Of a DNA stretch of 37,424 bases, positions 23,916 through 32,392 are shown in pieces. The notes beneath the pieces were generated by a model. The model ran no database searches. It was not told where the DNA came from and saw only the letters and a program-made list of their open reading frames with translations. The stretch covers positions 1 through 37,424 of the forward strand of contig JAAVCP010000034.1 in NCBI GenBank assembly GCA_014802265.1. The letters run 5' to 3'. The number at the start of each line of letters is the position of its first letter. Within the stretch, counting starts at the first letter, position 1. The position numbers were made by a program, and so were the translations under genes. The DNA comes from Bacteroides sp. Lineage in GTDB: Bacteria > Bacteroidota > Bacteroidia > Bacteroidales > Muribaculaceae.

Positions 23916-25043
23916 ATGAATCTTTTTGACGTTTACTCCCTATACGACATAGAACCGGTCAGAGGTAAAGGCTCCAAAGTCTTCACAGCCGACGGCACAG
24001 AATATCTCGACCTTTACGGCGGTCATGCCGTAATCTCTATCGGTCATGCCCATCCTGAATATGTTAAGGCAGTGTCTGATCAGGTGGCACGACTTGGATT
24101 CTACTCCAACTCCGTGCAAAATTCCCTACAGACTAAACTTGCAGAGAAACTCGGACGTGTCTCCGGATATCCCGACTATTCTCTATTCCTATGTAATTCC
24201 GGAGCCGAGGCAAACGAAAACGCCATGAAGCTGGCATCATTCACTACGGGCCGCAGCCGTATCCTCGCATTCGGCAAGGCTTTCCACGGACGCACATCCG
24301 GTGCGGTGGCTGCCACTGACAACCCTGCCATACAGGCACCCTTCAACCGCACCGATAACGTACTTTTGGTCCCACTGAACGATATGGAGGGGATGCGCAA
24401 GGCTCTCGCTACGGAAGAGTTTGCCGCTGCCATAATAGAAGGCATTCAAGGTGTTTCCGGGATACATGAGCCGAGTCCCGAATTTCTACATGCCTTGAGC
24501 GATGAATGCAAGAAAACGGGTACCCTCCTGATTCTTGACGAGATCCAATCGGGCTATGGGCGCTCCGGCAAATTCTTCGCTCATCAGCATTCCGGCATAC
24601 GTCCGGACATTATCACTTGTGCCAAAGGGATAGCCAACGGTTTCCCCTGCGGAGCAGTGCTTATTTCCCCAGTGATCGAAGCCAAGAAAGGTATGCTTGG
24701 CACCACTTTCGGCGGAAACCACCTTGCTTGCGCGGCTGCAATAGCCGTACTTGATGTCATGGAGAAGGAAAATCTCGTGGAAAATGCCGCAAAAGTTGGC
24801 GAATATCTCATCACGGAGCTCCGCAAGATTCCAGGTGTAAAAGATGTGAGAGGACGCGGTCTGATGATAGGTCTTGAGGTGGAAGGTTTCACCGGAAGTG
24901 ACCTCCGCAAACGCCTTCTCTTTGACCATCACATATTCACCGGAGGTGCCGGTCAATACACCGTGCGACTTCTCCCGGCTCTCTCACTCTCGACAGAGGA
25001 GGCAGACCGATTTCTATCTGAATTAAAAAAAGTCATTCTGTAA
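23916..25043 (+). CDS. argD: Acylornithine aminotransferase
   Basis: The 375-residue class-III PLP aminotransferase converts N-acyl-glutamate semialdehyde and glutamate to N-acylornithine. YLDLYGGHAVISIGHAHPEY marks the N-terminal substrate region; LCNSGAEANENAMKLA binds PLP phosphate; ILDEIQSGYGRSGKFF holds the PLP-ring Asp; Lys237 in CAKGIANG forms the Schiff base. Family members accept acetyl- or succinyl-ornithine. It starts 14 bases after argC and ends 2 bases before argF'. Confidence 0.93.
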   Translation: MNLFDVYSLYDIEPVRGKGSKVFTADGTEYLDLYGGHAVISIGHAHPEYVKAVSDQVARLGFYSNSVQNSLQTKLAEKLGRVSGYPDYSLFLCNSGAEANENAMKLASFTTGRSRILAFGKAFHGRTSGAVAATDNPAIQAPFNRTDNVLLVPLNDMEGMRKALATEEFAAAIIEGIQGVSGIHEPSPEFLHALSDECKKTGTLLILDEIQSGYGRSGKFFAHQHSGIRPDIITCAKGIANGFPCGAVLISPVIEAKKGMLGTTFGGNHLACAAAIAVLDVMEKENLVENAAKVGEYLITELRKIPGVKDVRGRGLMIGLEVEGFTGSDLRKRLLFDHHIFTGGAGQYTVRLLPALSLSTEEADRFLSELKKVIL

Positions 25044-25045
25044 TT

Positions 25046-25999
25046 ATGAAGAAATTCACTTGTGTGACCGACATCGGTCCTCTTGATAAAGCTCTCGCCG
25101 ACGCTGCGGAGATCAAACGCCACCGCTTCGCATTTTCTGATCTTGGCAAAAACAAAACGCTGCTGATGATCTTCTTTAATTCATCGCTGCGCACACGCCT
25201 ATCCACTCAGAAAGCGGCTATGAACCTTGGCATGAATGTGATGGTACTCGACGTGAATCAGGGTGCCTGGAAACTTGAAACTGAGCGTGGGAAGATAATG
25301 GATGGCGACAAGGCAGAGCATCTGCTTGAGGCAATACCCGTCATGGGCAGCTATTGCGACATCATCGGAGTGCGCTCCTTCGCCGGACTTAAAGATAAAA
25401 AGGAGGATTACGAAGAACGAGTGATCGAGCAGTTTATCAAATATTCCGGTCGACCTGTGTTCAGCATGGAAGCAGCCACCCGTCATCCCCTCCAGAGCTT
25501 CGCTGACCTCATCACGATAGAGGAATACAAGACTAAGGAGCGACCGAAAGTAGTTATGACCTGGGCACCCCACCCTAAAGCACTACCTCAGGCTGTGCCC
25601 AACTCCTTTGCAGAATGGATGAATGCCACAGATTATGAGTTTGTGATCACTCATCCTCACGGCTATGAGCTTGATCCGGCTTTCGTAGGCAATGCACGTG
25701 TGGAATATGACCAGCGTAAGGCACTTGAAGGTGCTGATTTCGTATATGCCAAAAACTGGAGTGCATATACCGATCCTAACTATGGCAAGGTACTCTCCAC
25801 AGACCGCAACTGGACGGTAGACGCTGAGAAGATGGCTCTTACAAACAATGCCTATTTCATGCACTGCCTCCCCGTAAGACGCAACATGATCGTGACTGAC
25901 GACGTGATCGAGAGTGACCGAAGCATCGTGATTCCGGAAGCCGCAAACCGTGAGATTTCTGCCCAGACAGTTATCAAGCGTCTCCTCGAATCGCTATAA
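25046..25999 (+). CDS. argF': N-succinylornithine/N-acetylornithine carbamoyltransferase (ArgF')
   Basis: The 317-residue enzyme transfers a carbamoyl group to N-acylornithine. SSLRTRLSTQKAA is the carbamoyl-phosphate site (S-x-R-T-R), HPLQSFADL is the HPxQ region, and HCLPVRRNM holds the conserved Cys-Leu-Pro. This is the Bacteroidetes N-acylornithine type, not an ordinary OTCase. In the B. fragilis enzyme residue 90 is Pro, and the corresponding residue in the Xanthomonas enzyme, Glu92, favours acetylornithine. Here position 90 is Ala (MDGDKAEHLLEA). From what is known of this switch, a small non-acidic residue suits succinylornithine. Confidence 0.93.
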   Translation: MKKFTCVTDIGPLDKALADAAEIKRHRFAFSDLGKNKTLLMIFFNSSLRTRLSTQKAAMNLGMNVMVLDVNQGAWKLETERGKIMDGDKAEHLLEAIPVMGSYCDIIGVRSFAGLKDKKEDYEERVIEQFIKYSGRPVFSMEAATRHPLQSFADLITIEEYKTKERPKVVMTWAPHPKALPQAVPNSFAEWMNATDYEFVITHPHGYELDPAFVGNARVEYDQRKALEGADFVYAKNWSAYTDPNYGKVLSTDRNWTVDAEKMALTNNAYFMHCLPVRRNMIVTDDVIESDRSIVIPEAANREISAQTVIKRLLESL

Positions 26000-26013
26000 T
26001 CCACTTGACAATC

Positions 26014-26787
26014 ATGATTAACGTTGTAAAAATAGGGGGCAACATCATAGATAATCCCGAAGCACTCAAAGCGTTTCTCTCTGATTTCGTAGCTATGCCC
26101 GGCAAGAAGATTCTCGTGCATGGCGGCGGAAAAGAAGCTACTCGTATGAGCGAGAGTATGGGCGTGAAAACTAACATGATAGACGGGAGACGCGTAACTG
26201 ATCAACAGACACTTGACATCGTGACTATGGTCTATGCCGGGCTTATCAACAAGCGTATTGTGTCGCTGCTTCAGAGCCTCAACTGTAATGCCATCGGACT
26301 CACCGGGGCAGACGGCAACGCTATCCCTGCCTCCCGACGCCCTGCCAAGCCCATAGATTACGGTTTCGTTGGCGACATCGACCCGTCACGGGTTAACACC
26401 GTGATGCTGGCTACTCTGCTCGATGCAGGGATGGTGCCGGTGTTCTGTGCAATATGCCATGACGGAGCGGGGATACTCCTCAACTGCAACGCTGACTCAG
26501 TGGCAAGTGCAGTGGCACGAGGAGCGGCTTCAGTCGCCCCCACACGTCTCACATTCTGCTTCGATAAACCAGGGGTGATGACTGATATTAACGATGAATC
26601 GTCGGTCATTCCGCTCGTCACGGCTGAATCTTTCGCATCCCTCAAAAAGACCGGCATAATAGCCGCAGGAATGATTCCGAAGCTTCAAAGCGCACTGGTA
26701 TCGGCTGAGCAAGGAGTGACTGAAGTGCGTATATGCAAAGCGGAAGCCCTCAATACTTCAGAAGGCACAATCATCAGAATGGCATGA
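26014..26787 (+). CDS. argB: N-acylglutamate kinase
   Basis: The 257-residue amino-acid kinase phosphorylates N-acetyl- or N-succinylglutamate. The ATG at 26014 was chosen over a TTG at 26005. VVKIGGNIIDN and VHGGGKEATRMSE form the phosphate-binding glycine loops; NCNADSVASAVA is the acylglutamate-binding segment; GMIPKL is near the C-terminus. Length is normal. Its last bases overlap argE in ATGA, so the two should be coupled. Feedback inhibition by arginine needs an N-terminal helix that is not evident here. Confidence 0.93.
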   Translation: MINVVKIGGNIIDNPEALKAFLSDFVAMPGKKILVHGGGKEATRMSESMGVKTNMIDGRRVTDQQTLDIVTMVYAGLINKRIVSLLQSLNCNAIGLTGADGNAIPASRRPAKPIDYGFVGDIDPSRVNTVMLATLLDAGMVPVFCAICHDGAGILLNCNADSVASAVARGAASVAPTRLTFCFDKPGVMTDINDESSVIPLVTAESFASLKKTGIIAAGMIPKLQSALVSAEQGVTEVRICKAEALNTSEGTIIRMA

Positions 26788-27998
26788 ATAATCCCGACTC
26801 ATTATATACCTCACTCCCCCTTCATCCGCGTCTTGACGAAACGGTAGAACTCTTACGCCGCCTGATAGCCATTCCGTCACCGTCACGTGAGGAGTCAGCT
26901 ACTGCCGACATTTGGGAGAAATGGCTACGCGGGTACTGTGGAGAGGCTGTGGGGCGTCTGCACAATAATGTGTTTGTTGTGGCTCCCGGATTTGATCCTT
27001 CGCGCCCTACGCTGATGCTCAATTCTCACCATGACACGGTTCGTCCGACTGCCTCCTACACACGTGACCCATATTCGGCTGATATCGTAGTCGATCCTAC
27101 CCAGCCGGGAATCGGTGGTGACCGTCTTTACGGTCTCGGTAGCAACGATGCGGGTGCATCAGGGGTTTCTTTAGCGGCTACCTTCCTTGACCTCGCCGGC
27201 TATGGCTCATCACTTGACTCCACAGAAGAGCAAGAAGAGACAACCGGGAGATCACTCCCTTTCAATCTCATTTTTGCTATCACGGCTGCTGAGGAGGTGA
27301 TGGGAGAGTATGGCATGCGTGCTTTCCTCCCTTATCTTGAGGAACGTGGACTTACACCTGACATGGTGCTCGTAGGAGAGCCTACCGGCATGCAACCGGC
27401 TGTAGCTGAACGCGGCTTACTCGTTTTCGACTGCGTAACTCGTGGGAAATCTGGTCATGCCGCACGCAATGAGGGTATCAATGCCATATATCGGGCGATT
27501 GAGGACATCGAGCGTCTTCGAGCCTTCTCTCCGGAAACAGTCAGCGATGTGTTAGGGTCAATCAAGGTGAGCGTGACGATGATTAATGCAGGCACTCAGC
27601 ATAACATCCTGCCCGATAACTGTAATTTTGTTGCCGATGTGCGCACCACTGATGCCTATACCAATGAAGAAACCGTCCGTCTGCTTCAAAACACGGTCAA
27701 ATGGACTGTTATGACACCCCGTTCCACACGTGTGCATGCCTCAGTGATAAGTAAGGATCATCCTCTCGTTAAAAGTGCGGTAGCTTTGGGTCGCACCCCA
27801 TTCGTGTCTCCCACCACCTCTGATATGGCACTTATGCACAATATCCCCTCCCTTAAGATGGGTCCCGGAGAGTCATCACGCTCCCATAGTGCCGATGAAT
27901 ACGTGCTACTATCTGAAATCAACGAGGCTCTGCATCTATATCCCCGCCTAATCTCCAATATAGACACCACCACATTTTTTGACTCTCCAATCAACTAA
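26784..27998 (+). CDS. argE: M20 metallopeptidase, N-acylornithine/N-acylcitrulline deacylase (ArgE-like)
   Basis: The ATG at 26784 overlaps the argB stop codon and gives 404 residues. The dinuclear metal site is readable: LNSHHDTVRP (His and Asp), GLGSNDAGAS (bridging Asp), ITAAEEVMG (catalytic Glu pair), GEPTG, and GPGESSRSHSADEYV near the C-terminus. In this pathway the carbamoyltransferase acts on the N-acylated substrate, so this enzyme most likely removes the acyl group from N-acylcitrulline. Substrate cannot be settled by sequence alone. Confidence 0.87.
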   Translation: MNNPDSLYTSLPLHPRLDETVELLRRLIAIPSPSREESATADIWEKWLRGYCGEAVGRLHNNVFVVAPGFDPSRPTLMLNSHHDTVRPTASYTRDPYSADIVVDPTQPGIGGDRLYGLGSNDAGASGVSLAATFLDLAGYGSSLDSTEEQEETTGRSLPFNLIFAITAAEEVMGEYGMRAFLPYLEERGLTPDMVLVGEPTGMQPAVAERGLLVFDCVTRGKSGHAARNEGINAIYRAIEDIERLRAFSPETVSDVLGSIKVSVTMINAGTQHNILPDNCNFVADVRTTDAYTNEETVRLLQNTVKWTVMTPRSTRVHASVISKDHPLVKSAVALGRTPFVSPTTSDMALMHNIPSLKMGPGESSRSHSADEYVLLSEINEALHLYPRLISNIDTTTFFDSPIN

Positions 27999-28004
27999 AG
28001 ATAT

Positions 28005-29306
28005 ATGAAACAGTTATGGAACAAGGGCTTCCAGCCCGACCAACTTATAGAAAAATTTACCGTGGGTCGCGACCGTGAACTCGATCTCCGTCTTGCCCGC
28101 TACGACGTGCAAGGATCGATAGCCCACATTAAAATGCTCCGTAGCATAGGGCTTCTTACGCAAGAGGAACTTGATTTGCTCCTTCCGGCACTTCAAGATA
28201 TTGCAGACAGCATAGAGCGTGGTGAATTTGTAATTGAAGAGGGTGTGGAAGATGTTCATTCACAGGTAGAATTTCTACTTACGGCTCGTCTTGGCGATGT
28301 TGGTAAGAAGATTCACTCGGGTCGCTCACGCAACGATCAGGTACTCGTAGACCTGAAACTCTTCTTCCGCGATGAATTGCTTCGCATTTCCGAGGCTGTA
28401 GAGCGTCTTTTCCGGCGTCTTCAGTCGCTTTCCGAAGAGCATAGAGATAAACTCATGCCCGGCTACACTCATCTTCAAGTGGCTATGCCCTCCTCTTTTG
28501 GTCTTTGGTTTGGTGCTTATGCCGAGTCACTTACCGATGATATGCAGATGGTAGTAGCCGCCTATAATATTGCCAACCAGAATCCACTCGGTTCAGCAGC
28601 CGGATATGGTTCCTCCTTCCCACTCGACCGCGAGATGACCACGGAACTCCTCGGCTTTGCCAATCCTCACTATAATGTAGTGGCAGCACAGATGAGCCGC
28701 GGAAAGACTGAACGCGCAGTTGCTTCTGCAATAGCGGCGGTGGCAGCTACTCTCGGGCATCTTGCTATGGACGTATGCATGTGGATGTGCAACAATTTCG
28801 CCTTCGTAAAATTTCCCGACCAACTCACCACGGGGTCAAGCATCATGCCTCACAAGAAGAACCCTGATGTGTTTGAGATAATGCGGGGCAAATGCAACCG
28901 TTTGCAGTCTCTCCCCAACGAACTGACCATACTGACAGCCAATCTGCCGCTGGGATATAACCGTGATCTGCAGTTGATGAAAGATATTCTTTTCCCGGCT
29001 ACTACTGAACTCATAGAATGTCTGGATATGGCTGATTTCATGCTGGGACATATCACGGTGAAGGATGACATCCTTGACGACCGGCGTTACGACTACATAT
29101 TCACCGTAGAAGATGTTAATCGTCTTGTGCTTGAGGGTATGCCCTTCCGCGATGCTTATCGCACGGTGGGTATCGCAGTGCAGAATGGCACTTATAAACC
29201 TACGCGAGAGGTGCACCATACTCATCTCGGCAGCATCGGTAACCTCGCGAATTCACAGATCGCTGCCAAGATGGACGCTATCCTCTCTCAACTCCGGCAT
29301 GGTTGA
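28005..29306 (+). CDS. argH: Argininosuccinate lyase
   Basis: The 433-residue enzyme splits argininosuccinate into arginine and fumarate, the final step. The superfamily signature GSSIMPHKKNP is present near residue 280, with the TGSSIMPHKKNPD loop intact. HSGRSRNDQV and PGYTHLQVAMP are the other active-site regions. It starts 6 bases after the argE stop and is the last gene of the operon, followed by a 21-bp hairpin. Confidence 0.95.
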   Translation: MKQLWNKGFQPDQLIEKFTVGRDRELDLRLARYDVQGSIAHIKMLRSIGLLTQEELDLLLPALQDIADSIERGEFVIEEGVEDVHSQVEFLLTARLGDVGKKIHSGRSRNDQVLVDLKLFFRDELLRISEAVERLFRRLQSLSEEHRDKLMPGYTHLQVAMPSSFGLWFGAYAESLTDDMQMVVAAYNIANQNPLGSAAGYGSSFPLDREMTTELLGFANPHYNVVAAQMSRGKTERAVASAIAAVAATLGHLAMDVCMWMCNNFAFVKFPDQLTTGSSIMPHKKNPDVFEIMRGKCNRLQSLPNELTILTANLPLGYNRDLQLMKDILFPATTELIECLDMADFMLGHITVKDDILDDRRYDYIFTVEDVNRLVLEGMPFRDAYRTVGIAVQNGTYKPTREVHHTHLGSIGNLANSQIAAKMDAILSQLRHG

Positions 29307-29317
29307 GAATTACGGTA

Positions 29318-29366
29318 TAATAAGTTATCGCCTTGCGGTTTGAGCCCGCAAGGCGATAACTTATTA
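29318..29366. terminator. 21-bp bidirectional hairpin between argH and ddh
   Basis: The arms 29318-29338 and 29346-29366 are perfectly complementary over 21 bases, with a core CGCCTTGCGG/CCGCAAGGCG and AT-rich ends. The 7-base loop is TTTGAGC. Position between convergent genes fits a shared terminator. Confidence 0.88.
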
Positions 29367-29404
29367 CATTTTGCAGGTCATATATTTATGACAGGATTAT
29401 CTAT

Positions 29405-30298
29405 TCAGACAAGGTGGAGCCATTGTTCACGGTCACCCGGAAGGAGATCTACCACCGGAATCTCTATCATAGTGTAGCAACCCGGCTGGAGACGTATTGA
29501 TGCACGTGCCACGCATACAAGCACCTGACCCGTAAGTGCAGGATTATTGATTTTCATGTCAAACTCAAAGAGTTGGTTCTGGGTCTTACCGCTTACACCC
29601 TTTCGCACGAGATTAACCCCGTGACCCATATCTTTAAGTGCGTCGACACTCTCCACCTGCATAACATGTGTCTCGTCTGAAGCGAAATAAGGGTCAGTCT
29701 TTATGGCGTTTGCCACAGTAGCGAAATCATATCCCGGCAAAAGTTCTATATAGACCATGCGGCGATGGATTCCTGTGCCGAGAGGTATAGTCATTGACAA
29801 GGCTGCCTTTACTCCCTCAATTGCTTTTACTGCCACTGTGTGACCCATGCTCATTCCCGGTCCGAAATTAGTGTAGGTAATTCCTTTAGGGGCAATAGCC
29901 TCCAAAAGTGTTCGAACCACAGAATCGCTGCCCGGATCCCACCCGGCTGACAGAACACTCACCTTGCCATATTTCTTTGCTACCTCGCCAAGACGCTGAC
30001 GCAATCCGGCAATCTGGGTATGAATGTCAAAGCTGTCAACTGTGTTGATCCCTTTTGACAGAATCTCAGTGGCATACTCCTCCACTTTTCTTGTCGGGGT
30101 AGCCAGTATCGCAACATCTACGTCTTTCAATTCGTCAATAGATGAAACAACCGGAATTTCTGCCGGAATTTCTTCTCTCTTTGATGCGTCACGACGCACA
30201 ACGCCGGCTATCTCAAAATCCGGAGCTGCGCTCAATGCCTCCAATGTAAATTTACCGATGTTGCCATAACCTACTACAGCGGCGCGTATTTTACTCAT
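29405..30298 (-). CDS. ddh: meso-diaminopimelate dehydrogenase
   Basis: The ATG at 30298 was chosen over a TTG two codons upstream; the product has 297 residues. It is NADPH-dependent and makes meso-diaminopimelate from tetrahydrodipicolinate in one step, for lysine and peptidoglycan. AAVVGYGNIGKFTLEAL is the nucleotide-binding motif; SAGWDPGSDSVVRTL and NFGPGMSMGHTVAVK are family signatures. Its presence suggests the short diaminopimelate route. It is monocistronic and convergent with argH. Confidence 0.95.
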   Translation of the reverse strand: MSKIRAAVVGYGNIGKFTLEALSAAPDFEIAGVVRRDASKREEIPAEIPVVSSIDELKDVDVAILATPTRKVEEYATEILSKGINTVDSFDIHTQIAGLRQRLGEVAKKYGKVSVLSAGWDPGSDSVVRTLLEAIAPKGITYTNFGPGMSMGHTVAVKAIEGVKAALSMTIPLGTGIHRRMVYIELLPGYDFATVANAIKTDPYFASDETHVMQVESVDALKDMGHGVNLVRKGVSGKTQNQLFEFDMKINNPALTGQVLVCVARASIRLQPGCYTMIEIPVVDLLPGDREQWLHLV

Positions 30299-30399
30299 AC
30301 TCAATCTGTTTTTAATTGTTAATAATCTTTTTTACCTGTATATCCACCATCTGTCCTTATTTTAAAACGCAAATTTAATAGTTTCTGCTAAAAAATATG

Positions 30400-30407
30400 T
30401 AATTTTG
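30400..30407 (+). promoter_or_regulatory. -7 box TAATTTTG of the AAE transporter gene
   Basis: TAATTTTG lies 55 bases upstream of the ATG at 30462, in the divergent region shared with ddh. No clear -33 TTTG is seen. Confidence 0.6.
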
Positions 30408-30461
30408 CACTCAATTTTGATAGCGACTATTAATTTCTAAATATATTAATCGTTTTTATCT

Positions 30462-32156
30462 ATGGATTGGTTAATCGAACTGCTAAAGCCGGGCAACTCA
30501 TCGCTTGCAAGCACGGTTCTCCTATATTCCTTCGTGATTTTTGCGGGCATTTTGCTTGGGAAAGTCAAGATTTTCGGAGTGTCGTTAGGAGTCACATTCG
30601 TGCTTTTTGTGGGCATTCTGCTTGGTCATTTCGGTTATGTGGTTGAAGGGAACACTCTCCATTTTCTCCGTGAGTTTGGATTGATTCTCTTCATTTTTTC
30701 TATCGGTATGCAGGTAGGTCCCGGCTTCTTCTCCTCTTTTAAGGAAGGAGGAGTGAGAATGAACATGCTTGCAATGATTGGCATCTGTCTCAACGTAGTC
30801 ATTATGCTTGCAATCTTCTTCTTGCAGGGTGGCTCAGAGGGTCAGACCTCAATCACGGAAATGGTAGGCGTAATGTGTGGTGCAATCACCAATACCCCTG
30901 CCCTGGGTGCTGCCCAGCAGACGGTGCTCCAGGTAGATTCCTCTGCCTATGATATCAGCCAGCACATGTCAATGGGATATGCTGCGGCTTATCCTCTGGG
31001 TGTAGTAGGCATTATCGTCACAATGATTATCCTCAAGGCAGTTTTCAAAATTAATGTCGATAAGGAAATCAAGGAGATAGAAGATGATAAGGCTGACACC
31101 ACACAAAAACCCGCCGTGCTCACCTATAAGGTGACAAACGAACTCGTGTCTGGACTTTCAATGCTGAAACTGCATACCCTTATCAGTTGCAACTACACTT
31201 GCTCCCGCATTCTGAAGCCCGACGGCACTGTGATTGTCCCTACAGCCAAAGATGAAATTGAACTTGGTGACCTTGTGCTTATCGTGTGCGCAAAGCAAGA
31301 TGAGGAGATTTTCTCACGTTTCTTGGGTCCGCAGGTTGAAAAGGTATGGCCTCAGGACGATGGTCCGGTTGTCTCACGCAGAATCGTGGTCACTCAGACT
31401 GACTTTAACGGCGTTAAACTCGGTTCGCTTCACCTCCATGAGACATATCAGCTTAACGTGACCCGCGTCAACCGTGCCGGCATGGATCTTCTGGCAAGTC
31501 CTAATCTTCGTCTTCAGATTGGCGACCGTGTGACAGTGGTTGGTAATCTTGACCACATCAATCTTCTTGCGAGAAAGATGGGTAATTCAATGAAGCGACT
31601 TAACGAGCCCAACCTTATCACCATGTTCATCGGTATTTTCCTCGGTATTATTGTGGGAAGCATCCCTCTACAGTTCCCCGGAATGTCTGTGCCTATGAAG
31701 CTTGGTCTTGCCGGAGGTCCTCTCGTGATTGCTATCCTTATCGGTGCATACGGTCATAAGTTCCATCTTGTCACCTACACCAACTCGGCTGCCAATCTCC
31801 TTCTGCGCGAAATAGGTATCTGTCTCTTCCTCGCTTCTGTAGGCATTGCTGCCGGAAAGGATTTTGCTGCCACAGTGTTCAATCTGCGAGGTGCTATGTG
31901 GGTGGGCTACGGCTTCCTGATTACCGTCATTCCGCTGATTGTGGTGGGATGTATCGCTCGAGGAAAATACCACATGAACTATCTTGCCATTATCGGTATG
32001 ATGAGCGGTAACTATACCGATCCCCCGGCATTGGCATACGCAAATAAAGTTGCCAACAATGATGCTCCGGCAGTGGCATACTCCTCTGTCTATCCTCTCA
32101 CGATGTTCATGCGCGTAATCGTAGCCCAGCTTATCGTACTATGTTTCCTTGAATAG
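30462..32156 (+). CDS. Putative transporter, AAE (aspartate-alanine exchanger/YidE) family
   Basis: The 564-residue protein has the family layout: a first group of membrane segments (about residues 15-200) ending in the conserved AITNTPALGAAQQ, two regulatory TrkA_C (RCK) domains at about 215-390, and a second membrane group (about 385-563) with the matching SGNYTDPPALAYANK repeat. The related transporter AspT exchanges aspartate for alanine, but YidE-type relatives have no firm substrate. It is monocistronic; the final residues form a membrane helix and a hairpin follows. Confidence 0.9.
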   Translation: MDWLIELLKPGNSSLASTVLLYSFVIFAGILLGKVKIFGVSLGVTFVLFVGILLGHFGYVVEGNTLHFLREFGLILFIFSIGMQVGPGFFSSFKEGGVRMNMLAMIGICLNVVIMLAIFFLQGGSEGQTSITEMVGVMCGAITNTPALGAAQQTVLQVDSSAYDISQHMSMGYAAAYPLGVVGIIVTMIILKAVFKINVDKEIKEIEDDKADTTQKPAVLTYKVTNELVSGLSMLKLHTLISCNYTCSRILKPDGTVIVPTAKDEIELGDLVLIVCAKQDEEIFSRFLGPQVEKVWPQDDGPVVSRRIVVTQTDFNGVKLGSLHLHETYQLNVTRVNRAGMDLLASPNLRLQIGDRVTVVGNLDHINLLARKMGNSMKRLNEPNLITMFIGIFLGIIVGSIPLQFPGMSVPMKLGLAGGPLVIAILIGAYGHKFHLVTYTNSAANLLLREIGICLFLASVGIAAGKDFAATVFNLRGAMWVGYGFLITVIPLIVVGCIARGKYHMNYLAIIGMMSGNYTDPPALAYANKVANNDAPAVAYSSVYPLTMFMRVIVAQLIVLCFLE

Positions 32157-32242
32157 CGACTGAGATTCGCTGAATAAACTGAAAGTGTCATGGAATTATT
32201 CATATAACAGGATTTAACTCTATGGCACTTCATTATTTTTTT

Positions 32243-32280
32243 CACTGAGTCAATACATGTCATAATGTATTGACTCAGTG
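32243..32280 (+). terminator. 16-bp hairpin after the AAE transporter gene
   Basis: CACTGAGTCAATACAT (32243-32258) pairs perfectly with 32265-32280 around GTCATA; TATATTATTATTAAG follows. The copy TGGCACT at 32223-32229 is also complementary to AGTGCCA at 32278-32284, which would allow an alternative fold. Confidence 0.8.
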
Positions 32281-32331
32281 CCATTATATTATTATTAAGT
32301 CACCCATATCGCCTTGTGACGCATCATATTG

Positions 32332-32363
32332 TTTGGAAAATATAATAATTATTTATACCTTTG
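32332..32363 (+). promoter_or_regulatory. Consensus promoter of the exported protein gene
   Basis: TTTG (32332-32335) and TACCTTTG (32356-32363) are separated by 20 bases. The predicted start near 32368 leaves about 25 bases before the ATG at 32393. Confidence 0.72.
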
Positions 32364-32392
32364 TCTTCACAATAGTTTTTAAACCAACTGAT

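Noticed and set aside
32270..32392. 41-residue N-terminal extension of the secreted protein
   Set aside because: It spans a hairpin and a consensus promoter; the signal peptide starts at 32393.
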